47,168 bases of DNA, taken from contig JAGAQC010000031.1 in NCBI GenBank assembly GCA_017622925.1, positions 1 to 47,168 on the forward strand, read 5' to 3'. A model generated the notes under the pieces. The model made no database searches and was not told where the DNA came from. It saw nothing but the letters and a program-made list of their open reading frames with translations. A program made the translations under genes and the position numbers. This DNA comes from Ruminococcus sp. Its GTDB lineage: Bacteria; Bacillota; Clostridia; Oscillospirales; Ruminococcaceae. Positions 41,557 to 47,168 of this stretch are shown in pieces; position 1 is the first letter of the stretch; each line of letters begins with the position of its first letter.

Positions 41557-41909
41557 ATGACATTAAAAGAATGCTATGCAGCTTTAGAGGGAGATTACGA
41601 AAGCGTACTTTCACGCCTTATGACGGAAAAGCTTGTACAGAAATTTGCCCTCAAATTCCTTGACGATGCAAGCTTTAATAATCTTGTAAAAAAAATATGA
41701 GCGAAAGCAAATGGGACGACGCTTTCAGGGACGCGCACACTTTGAAAGGCGTATGTCAGAATCTGAGCTTTACTAAGCTCTTTTCATCGAGCAGCATTAT
41801 GACGGAAGCTCTCAGGGACGGAAATACCGAGGAAGCGGCAAAAATTCTTTCTCAGGTTAAAGCCGATTACGAACAGACTGTTTCAGCGATCAGAGAGCTT
41901 GCTGTTTAA
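41557..41909 (+). pseudogene. HPt phosphotransfer protein with frameshift at an A8 run
   Basis: ATG 41557 (AAAGGAGAA upstream) opens a frame that reads MTLKECYAALEGDYESVLSRL...NNLVKKI and stops at 41698-41700. The other half (MSESKWDDAFRDAHTLKGVCQNLSF...IRELAV) lies in a shifted frame from 41697 and contains the HPt phosphorylatable His (AHTLKG). The break is at an eight-A run (41688-41695); one extra A would join the halves into a 117-residue HPt domain. HPt proteins relay phosphate between kinases and receivers, fitting the receiver protein just upstream. Confidence 0.75.
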
Positions 41910-41933
41910 TAGTCCGCATGAAAAGGTGATAGA

Positions 41934-42605
41934 ATGGGCGAAAAAGGATGCCACGAAGGTCACAGAGACAGGATACGCAAACGATTTGTCCAATTCGGAG
42001 CGGATTCTCTCCATGAGCATGAACTTCTTGAACTTGCGTTGTTTTACGGTATCCCAAGAAAAAACACAAACGAGATCGCTCATAAGCTGCTTGATGAACT
42101 CGGCGGTATAAACGGTATATTAAACGCTACTGCGGACGAATTGTGTAAGATCAAGGGTATCGGACCTTCGGCAGCCGCTTTTATAAGGTTTCTCAGTGAC
42201 GCATGCAGGGAATATAACAGCTTTATCCCGTCTTTGCAGTCTCCCGAAGCCGAAAGCGACTATCCAATGTATTTCCGTGACTGTTTTAACGGAACGGCGG
42301 CAGGACTTTGCCTGATACTTTGTCCGGGTACGAGCTGCCGTATCGTGTTTTCAAAGGACGGCATTCTAAACGGTACGACCGATATGGTTCAGATCGCCAA
42401 TCAGCTTCTTAAAATGGAGTGCGACAGAGTCATTATCGGCATAAACAGGATAGAAGGTCATGCGTCGCCTGAAACTGACGACATTGAACTTGCAGGTATA
42501 TTCAAGCGGCAGCTTTCCTTGTTGGGGATAGAATTGGCGGATTTTCTTATTATCGGCAGGAAACGGTCGTTTTCACTAATGTACGACGGAGCATTTTCGT
42601 TTTAA
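41934..42605 (+). CDS. RadC-like protein without JAMM metal ligands
   Basis: The 223 residues have the RadC N-terminal helix-hairpin-helix region (HRDRIRKRFVQFGADSLHEHELLELALFYGIPRKNTNEIAHKLLDELGG and LCKIKGIGPSAAAFI) followed by a domain in the place of the MPN/JAB1 fold. Standard RadC has HxHP-x6/7-S-x2-D in that domain; here the matching stretch is INRIEGHASPETDDIELAG, which lacks the two leading His residues. It probably lost metal-dependent protease-like activity. The ATG follows the HPt gene after AAAGGTGAT, and a second RadC-like gene begins three bases after its stop. RadC functions are not well established in general. Confidence 0.8.
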   Translation: MGEKGCHEGHRDRIRKRFVQFGADSLHEHELLELALFYGIPRKNTNEIAHKLLDELGGINGILNATADELCKIKGIGPSAAAFIRFLSDACREYNSFIPSLQSPEAESDYPMYFRDCFNGTAAGLCLILCPGTSCRIVFSKDGILNGTTDMVQIANQLLKMECDRVIIGINRIEGHASPETDDIELAGIFKRQLSLLGIELADFLIIGRKRSFSLMYDGAFSF

Positions 42606-42608
42606 ACT

Positions 42609-43307
42609 ATGGATGATACAACAGCTAAAATCAGAGAAAAGTACCTCAAAAACGGTTACGATTCTCTTAGTGACCTTGAAAAAATAATACTTATTCTTTC
42701 ATATTCCGAAAAAGAGAGCAATGCGGAAATATCGGCAGTCAAAATTTCTGAAATTTATGGAAATCTTCATACGGCAGCAGATTCCGACACAACTTTTTTA
42801 ATGAAAGAATGCGGAATAAGTCTTAGCAGCGCGATTCTCATAAACCTGATACCTGCGTTAAGGCGCAAGGCTGAAATGGAGCTTGTTTCTCATAACAGGC
42901 TCAATACTGCTGAAAATGCAAAAAAGTATTTTTCCGCATATCTTATAGGTAGGCGAACAGAATACGTTGTTGCTTCTTCTACGGATAAAAAATTTAATTT
43001 AAAGAATACAGCAGTTTTAGCTTACGGCGGATTTTCGGAGGTTCACTTTCCGATACGGCTTATACTTGATTTTGCTTTGAAAAATGAGGCGGAGTATATT
43101 TTTATAGCGCATTGTCACCCAAAGGATACTTCCGTACCGTCTGCGAGCGACATAAAAACAACAAAGGAAATAAGCTGCGCCTTAAATTCTATCGGAAAAT
43201 CGCTTGCCGACCACATAATTGTCGGAACAGACGGAGCAGTTTCGCTTCGTGAGCTTGACGACAGGTTGTTTGACAAAATAACTAATTATACGTTGTCCAA
43301 TACATAA
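42609..43307 (+). CDS. radC: RadC family protein with intact JAMM motif
   Basis: The 232-residue protein has a divergent helical N-terminus (KYLKNGYDSLSDLEKIILIL) and a C-terminal MPN/JAB1-like domain with the complete JAMM pattern IAHCHPKDTSVPSASDIKTT (His, His, Ser, Asp) and DHIIVG. Such domains bind zinc and resemble deubiquitinating peptidases; in RadC the substrate is unknown. It starts three bases after the preceding paralogue, so the two are co-translated and might form a heterodimer (active plus inactive), as in other MPN+/MPN- pairs; this last point is inference. The stop codon directly touches a MITE-like element. Confidence 0.85.
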   Translation: MDDTTAKIREKYLKNGYDSLSDLEKIILILSYSEKESNAEISAVKISEIYGNLHTAADSDTTFLMKECGISLSSAILINLIPALRRKAEMELVSHNRLNTAENAKKYFSAYLIGRRTEYVVASSTDKKFNLKNTAVLAYGGFSEVHFPIRLILDFALKNEAEYIFIAHCHPKDTSVPSASDIKTTKEISCALNSIGKSLADHIIVGTDGAVSLRELDDRLFDKITNYTLSNT

Positions 43308-43465
43308 GGCAACCTCTAAAAACCTCTTTTGACAAAAATCAGATATGCACGGCATATGCTGCGTCAAGCACCCTCGGAGGGCGACAGCCCGCCATCGGGT
43401 ACTTTCCTTGCCTCTGTCGCACCTATCTGATTTTTGCTTGACCAAACAGGTTTTTAGATGTTGCC
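43308..43465 (+). mobile_element. MITE-like element, copy 2 (158 bp)
   Basis: GGCAACCTCTAAAAACCT (43308-43325) and AGGTTTTTAGATGTTGCC (43448-43465) are inverted repeats, 17 of 18 matching, flanked by ATAA on both sides (43304-43307, 43466-43469); the left ATAA includes the radC stop codon. A second inverted repeat CAAAAATCAGATA/TATCTGATTTTTG (43333-43345/43424-43436) lies inside. Anchors CTGCGT (43359), CGACAG (43382) and TTTCCTTGCC (43403-43412) repeat those of the element at 20087-20246. Confidence 0.8.
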
Positions 43466-43472
43466 ATAAATT

Positions 43473-43512
43473 ATCCCGTCCAAACTGCGATTTACCGTAG
43501 TTCGGACGGGAT
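43473..43512. terminator. Bidirectional terminator between radC and ABC operon
   Basis: ATCCCGTCC (43473-43481) pairs with GGACGGGAT (43504-43512), with further AACT/AGTT pairing inside. T-rich sequence follows on both sides; the neighbouring genes converge. Confidence 0.75.
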
Positions 43513-43525
43513 TATTTAGTTATTA

Positions 43526-44674
43526 TTATTCAAGCATTATTTCTTTTATAGAGAATTTATTTATAGCTTTTGCATAGAAAAGCATTATAAGCTCGTACAA
43601 AATTATAAATGCCGCAAGTGACAAAAACATCATCGGAAAATCAAATTTGTATTCGGGTACATTTTTCATGTCCTTAAAAACTACTTCCACCATAATTTTC
43701 AGTAAGGCATATTGATATATCGAGCCGACGGCAAATCCGATATATGCGGCAGGACGATAACCTCCGAGAAGCGAATCAAAGCATTCCTTCTGTGAATAGC
43801 CAAAGACACGCATCATTGCAATGCTTTTTTTATTGCCGTTTATGACCGTAGTGACTGCGATCAAAAGCGTGACAACGGATAAAGTCAACCCTATAACCAT
43901 TATCATAGCTCCCATCATAAAGCTTGAAAGGTCTTTCATGCTGAATGACATTTGCGTCATGGAAGAAAAACAAAATGAAGCGAACGTAATAAAAAACACG
44001 AGAGATTTTCTGCTTTTCAGAGTGCTTTTTTTAATATCTGTCAGGAACGGCTGATCATTTTTGAGGTTGTCCTTATATTTGTGAATTTTGGCATTCGTAT
44101 GGAAATTCTCTCTTAAAAGAGAATTTGCAGGTATTCGGAGCTTTACACAAGCGTATAATACGGCAAGCAGCGCAAAAACGACAGTTGGCAGAAGGACAAG
44201 ATAAACAAAAAGCTCAGGGTGAAATTTAATTTCGATGTCAGGCAGGAGCTTGTCCTTATTCTGCGTATCGTAAAAAAGCGGCATAATAAAAAACGCTCCG
44301 CCGAAGCCGACAGCAGTTCCTAAAAATACGCTTGAACCGAAAATTGCAAAATGTCCTGCGATTTTCAGCTCGGAATATCCCAAGGCTTTCAATATCCCGA
44401 GTTCTTTTTTATGAGAGTCTATGTAATGCTTGATATAAAACATCAGCATAATTATCGACGTTATAAGCAGACATCCGCCCGAAACGGCGCAAACCACTTT
44501 TGCCGTGGAAACCTGCGCATTATAAAATATCATGACCTGTTCAGAATGTATCAAGTCTTTAATATTTGTGATGTCAATATAGTAATTCAGAAACATAGTG
44601 CATACAAGAACGGCGCAGCAGGATATAACAGAAATTCCCAAAAGTTTTATACTGTCTTTTATTCCTATTATCAT
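43526..44674 (-). CDS. FtsX-like ABC transporter permease
   Basis: A 382-residue membrane protein with about seven hydrophobic segments: one near the N-terminus (LLGISVISCCAVLVCTMFL), three at about 60-200 (SGGCLLITSIIMLMFYI, GSSVFLGTAVGFGGAFFIMPLF, LFVYLVLLPTVVFALLAVLYA) and three near the C-terminus. The HYIDSHKKELGILKALGYSE segment, repeated in part as NGNKKSIAMMRVFGYSQKE, is the coupling-helix signature of FtsX/MacB permeases. It partners the ATPase encoded immediately upstream in the same transcript (four-base gap). The cargo is not indicated; such regulator-linked systems often export peptides or lipids. It is smaller than typical 600-800 residue members. Confidence 0.88.
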   Translation of the reverse strand: MIIGIKDSIKLLGISVISCCAVLVCTMFLNYYIDITNIKDLIHSEQVMIFYNAQVSTAKVVCAVSGGCLLITSIIMLMFYIKHYIDSHKKELGILKALGYSELKIAGHFAIFGSSVFLGTAVGFGGAFFIMPLFYDTQNKDKLLPDIEIKFHPELFVYLVLLPTVVFALLAVLYACVKLRIPANSLLRENFHTNAKIHKYKDNLKNDQPFLTDIKKSTLKSRKSLVFFITFASFCFSSMTQMSFSMKDLSSFMMGAMIMVIGLTLSVVTLLIAVTTVINGNKKSIAMMRVFGYSQKECFDSLLGGYRPAAYIGFAVGSIYQYALLKIMVEVVFKDMKNVPEYKFDFPMMFLSLAAFIILYELIMLFYAKAINKFSIKEIMLE

Positions 44675-44678
44675 GCTC

Positions 44679-45371
44679 TCACCAACCGATCTCGAAAGCG
44701 GTTTTTCGCAGCTTATTTGTAAAGACCTCTGAAATTTTTCCGCTGTTCATTTTAATAACAGTCCTTGCCATATCGGCGATATTTGAATTATGTGTGACCA
44801 TAACGATAGTGCAGCCGAATTTCTCCTGAAGCTGACAAATATAATCGAGAGCCTGTCTGCCTGTTTGTTCGTCGAGCGCGCCTGTAGGCTCGTCAAGAAA
44901 CAGAAATTTAGGATTTTTCGCAAGCGCTCTCGCAACGCATACTCTTTGCTGTTCGCCTCCCGAAAGCTCGGCAGGATATTTATGAAGCTTTCCGCCAAGT
45001 CCGACAGCTTCAAGTATTGACCTGTAATCCTTGTTCCCTGCCAAGTCAGCGCCCATTTTCACATTTTTTTCAACGTTTAAATTTGAAAGCAGATAATACT
45101 GCTGAAAAATAAATCCTATATTCTTTTTGCGAAAATCCGTAAGCTTGCTTTCGGAAAGCTTCGTTATGTCGAGCTCGTCATAAAATACGCTGCCGCTGTC
45201 AGGCTTTTCAAGTCCCGAAATAATATTAAGAAGTGTGGACTTTCCGGAACCTGATGCGCCTAAAATAACGGTAAAATCGCCGTTTTCAATTTTTATGTCT
45301 ATACCCTGCAAGACCTGACAGCGGCTTTCACCGTTTCCATATGATTTTTTTATGTTCTTAGCGACTATCAT
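44679..45371 (-). CDS. ABC transporter ATP-binding protein (MacB/LolD type)
   Basis: A 230-residue ATPase with Walker [18 protein letters not shown]-loop FIFQQYYLL, signature [15 protein letters not shown], Walker [17 protein letters not shown] and the switch His in MVTHN. The closest groups are the MacB/LolD-type exporters, which pair with FtsX-like permeases as here. Its start shares a base with the stop of the tetR gene upstream (45371), so the three proteins are made from one mRNA. Confidence 0.95.
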   Translation of the reverse strand: MIVAKNIKKSYGNGESRCQVLQGIDIKIENGDFTVILGASGSGKSTLLNIISGLEKPDSGSVFYDELDITKLSESKLTDFRKKNIGFIFQQYYLLSNLNVEKNVKMGADLAGNKDYRSILEAVGLGGKLHKYPAELSGGEQQRVCVARALAKNPKFLFLDEPTGALDEQTGRQALDYICQLQEKFGCTIVMVTHNSNIADMARTVIKMNSGKISEVFTNKLRKTAFEIGW

Positions 45372-45946
45372 TATTTCACTTCCTCTTTCTTTTGTTTAAG
45401 AAGTCCCAGATAGACTTCCGAAACCATTCTGCCTATTTCCTCGCCTGTGAATTGACACATTTTGGACGCGCATAATGTTGCTATTCCATGAGTGTATATC
45501 CATAAGTGGCGGTACAGCCATTCGGAGAACTCCTTGTCTACCCGACTGTCCGCTTGAACAGAGCATAGTATTTTTTCGTAATTATCGTCAATTATCGGTA
45601 ATATTCCCGAAAGCGTTGGAATTTCCTCCTGTTCCTTCATAAAAAGGAGCTGAAAAAGCTTCGGCTCTTTTATGGCGAATAAAATATACTGAGTTCCTAC
45701 GCCCTTAAAAGGCGGCTCAGCAGCTAATCCAATCTTGATATATTCATTGTATATCTTTTTTGCAGCTTCAATCACAGCTTGGTGCAGTTCGGACATATTC
45801 TTGAATACGGTAAATATCGGGCGTGAAGACGTGCCGAGTTTTGTCCCCAAGGCTCTTGCGGTCAAAGCTGAAAATCCGTCTTTTCTTACGATCTCCAGTG
45901 CGGCGTTTACTATCTCATCTTTTGTAAATTTTGAATACGGCGGCAT
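45371..45946 (-). CDS. TetR-family transcriptional regulator
   Basis: The 191-residue protein has a TetR-type DNA-binding domain (residues 1-50: FTKDEIVNAALEIVRKDGFSALTARALGTKLGTSSRPIFTVFKNM) and a helical ligand/dimer domain (WLYRHLWIYTHGIATLCASK), similar to the TetR_C WHG group. The ATG at 45946 has AAAGGAGAA upstream. It likely represses its own promoter and thus the downstream ABC genes, given the palindrome at 45972-45997. Ligand unknown. Confidence 0.93.
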   Translation of the reverse strand: MPPYSKFTKDEIVNAALEIVRKDGFSALTARALGTKLGTSSRPIFTVFKNMSELHQAVIEAAKKIYNEYIKIGLAAEPPFKGVGTQYILFAIKEPKLFQLLFMKEQEEIPTLSGILPIIDDNYEKILCSVQADSRVDKEFSEWLYRHLWIYTHGIATLCASKMCQFTGEEIGRMVSEVYLGLLKQKKEEVK

Positions 45947-45971
45947 AAGTTTCTCCTTTCACTTTAATTTA

Positions 45972-45997
45972 AAACACTTGTTGTGCAACGCATGTTT
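45972..45997 (-). promoter_or_regulatory. Candidate TetR operator
   Basis: A 26-bp imperfect palindrome: AAACA-N3-GTTG-TG-CAAC-N3-TGTTT. It covers the predicted transcript start just downstream of the -10 box, so a bound repressor would block transcription of the tetR-ABC operon. Confidence 0.65.
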
Positions 45998-45999
45998 CA

Positions 46000-46028
46000 A
46001 TTATAGCATAAAATAATTGCAATGTCAA
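46000..46028 (-). promoter_or_regulatory. Consensus promoter of tetR-ABC operon
   Basis: Minus strand TTGACA (46028-46023), 17-bp spacer, TATAAT (46005-46000): both boxes match the consensus. Confidence 0.9.
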
Positions 46029-46065
46029 GAAAATTTTTTTAGAGGTTAAATTAAATTATTTGGGT

Positions 46066-46141
46066 ACTTTTGACACCTTTTGGCACTTTTTATAAATGCT
46101 GTTTTTCGCCTATATTACGTGACTTGGCGGACTTTTGACAC
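46066..46141 (+). repeat. Direct repeat ACTTTTGACAC x2
   Basis: The 11-mer occurs at 46066-46076 and 46131-46141. The remaining stretch to 46256 is AT-rich with no gene visible. The repeats may mark the edge of inserted DNA. Confidence 0.45.
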
Positions 46142-46256
46142 TTTGTCACCCCACTAAAAGAATTATAAAATAAAAACGGGTAACTATTCAGTTCCACTGA
46201 AAAATCAACAATAATGACATCGAAAGGATGCAACAGAAAAATAGTTATTTTGCCAA

Positions 46257-46285
46257 TTTACAACCAAGCATAAACATGGTATACT
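46257..46285 (+). promoter_or_regulatory. Promoter of transposase remnant
   Basis: TTTACA (46257-46262), 17-bp spacer, TATACT (46280-46285), 20 bp before the 46306 start. Confidence 0.55.
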
Positions 46286-46305
46286 AAGAAAAACACGAAG
46301 GGTGG

Positions 46306-46506
46306 ATGAAGAGTATGGCAGTGATTGAAGAATCTCTTGAAGTAATCAAGGTGCTGCAACAAACAATCGAGGCTCTTACAACGAAATTAGAACAGACCAA
46401 TGCAAAACTTGCCGAACTGGAAGAACAACTGCATAAAGACAGTAGACCTCCTCAGAAACTAAAAAGTCACTTGAAAAGGTGGCGTAGAAGTGGTAGAATA
46501 AAATAG
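46306..46506 (+). pseudogene. IS66-type transposase N-terminal remnant
   Basis: Residues about 10-46 are a coiled coil (EVIKVLQQTIEALTTKLEQTNAKLAELEEQLHKDSR) with the strong look of the IS66 transposase N-terminus, which normally continues DSRNSSKPPS. Here DSR is followed by PPQKLKSHLKRWRRSGRIK and a stop, so the four residues NSSK and all later transposase domains are missing. Deletion and joining with other DNA is the simplest reading. An upstream promoter remains. Confidence 0.6.
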
Positions 46507-46517
46507 GGTGAAAACAG

Positions 46518-47052
46518 ATGGAAATATATGAAAAAGCCGTAAAATTGAATGATGAGGATTTCAAAGAAATCATAGGAGTTAAAAGAAGCACTTTTGAAAC
46601 TATGGTAAATATATTGAAAGATGCATATGCCGCAATCCCCAGAAAATGGAGAGGCGGACGAAAAAAGAAACTTTCTATTGAGGAACAACTCATATTAACA
46701 TTGAAATATTACCGACACTACGTCACACAAAAAGTACTTGCATTTGAATTTGGAGTAGGTGAGGGAACAGTGTGCAATACGATTAAATGGGTCGAGGAAA
46801 CGCTGATCAAAGACGGCACTTTTTCTCTTCCGGGCAAGAAAACTCTACCGGAAGATAACAGCATAGAAGTGGTTCTTGTCGATGTCACAGAATGCCCGAT
46901 TGAACGCCCTCAAAAAACAACGAAAGTACTATTCCGGCAAAAAGAAAAGGCACACAATAAAAGCACAGATCATCGCCAACAGAGAGAATGAGGAGATGAT
47001 CTTATGCGTCAATCTTTGCTGCACTTACGAGAGTGAATATCAAACCGTGTAA
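46518..47052 (+). pseudogene. IS5-group (DDE_Tnp_4-like) transposase, frameshifted and truncated
   Basis: The frame 46518-46991 (157 residues) has an N-terminal helix-turn-helix (LSIEEQLILTLKYYRHYVTQKVLAFEFGVGEGTVCNTIKWVEETL) and the first catalytic Asp region VVLVDVTECPIERPQ. At the six-A run near 46913 the family sequence moves to another frame (RKYYSGKKKRHTIKAQIIANRENEE...), which ends at 47050-47052. The later Asp and Glu of the DDE triad are not present. A one- or two-base indel accounts for the shift, so this copy is probably dead. Start has a GGTGAAA site nearby. Confidence 0.75.
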
Positions 47053-47093
47053 ATGCCAATAATAGCCACAGAAAGAAAGTGGAGGAAAATGGT

Positions 47094-47168
47094 ATGAAAA
47101 CAAGAACACACGGATTAAGCGAAAAAGAAATGGAACTCGTAAAGTATCTGATGGCAGACTGCCAAAGC
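47094..47168 (+). CDS. Probable IS256-family transposase N-terminus, cut by window edge
   Basis: ATG at 47094 with GTGGAGGA eight bases upstream opens a frame that continues to the window end (25 residues: MKTRTHGLSEKEMELVKYL...). This resembles the first residues of IS256/mutator-type transposases, which begin with a similar E-x-E-L-V-K-x-L pattern. Too short to be sure. Confidence 0.45.
   Translation, partial: MKTRTHGLSEKEMELVKYLMADCQS

Noticed and set aside
41223-41700. In-frame TGA codons at 41223 and 41698 as selenocysteine sites
   Set aside because: Downstream homology continues in a different frame in both cases, so a frameshift explains the break better than read-through, and no SECIS-like stem was seen.
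46518-47052. Programmed -1 frameshift in the IS5-like transposase
   Set aside because: The downstream homologous frame is +1 relative to the first, not -1, so a standard slippery-site mechanism does not join the halves.

Overview
The window looks like the chromosome of a Gram-positive gut or rumen Clostridia member, most plausibly Ruminococcus or a close Oscillospiraceae relative. The evidence is Clostridia-type gene order (hprK-murB-rapZ-whiA-dnaE-pfkA; phoH-ybeY-era-yqzL-recO-mutS2), strong AGGAGG ribosome-binding sites, sigma-A promoters with 17-bp spacers, an alpha/beta-type small acid-soluble spore protein, and a secreted protein with a dockerin module. The genus is an inference.

Layout. 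(1) 1-2500, minus strand: a tightly coupled accessory operon led by a replication-initiator-like protein with two winged-helix modules and a DUF6017-like tail. Upstream are two terminator-like hairpins and a spaced array of TTTCTACC repeats (2661-2807), possibly an origin or control region. (2) 3026-5763: Xer-type tyrosine recombinase, an unknown cytoplasmic protein and the spore protein. (3) 5885-11496: pnp and rpsO (minus), then rpe and a three-gene Rnf-like membrane cluster (D, E, A) that appears to lack most of the usual cofactor ligands and has no rnfB, rnfC or rnfG beside it. (4) 11582-21253: membrane-anchored glycoside-hydrolase-like protein, hprK, murB, rapZ, whiA, dnaE and pfkA. (5) 21501-27677: galE, uvrB, uvrA. 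(6) 27844-29449: a two-gene operon encoding a secreted dockerin protein with two VYGPP motifs and a radical SAM/SPASM enzyme; this is the best candidate for an undescribed system. (7) 29508-32505: SGNH lipoprotein, smpB, tRNA-Ser(CGA), gapA. (8) 32759-39850: an unknown kinase-like protein, then the CYTH-phoH-ybeY-era-yqzL-recO-mutS2 operon from a consensus promoter. (9) 40014-43307: an HD-GYP response regulator and an HPt protein, each apparently broken by one base, followed by two tandem RadC-like genes, the first without the metal-binding His residues. (10) 43526-45946: TetR regulator with an ABC ATPase and FtsX-like permease. (11) 46306-47168: remnants of several insertion sequences.

Two small non-coding elements of nearly equal size (20087-20246 and 43308-43465) have 18-bp terminal inverted repeats, short flanking direct repeats and the same internal anchor words at the same spacings. 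They look like one MITE-like family; one copy lies in the pfkA leader, the other abuts the radC stop codon.

Product names rest on reading protein motifs by eye; no database search was possible. Start codons were moved to internal ATG/TTG codons where a ribosome-binding site and the known N-terminus of the family supported it.
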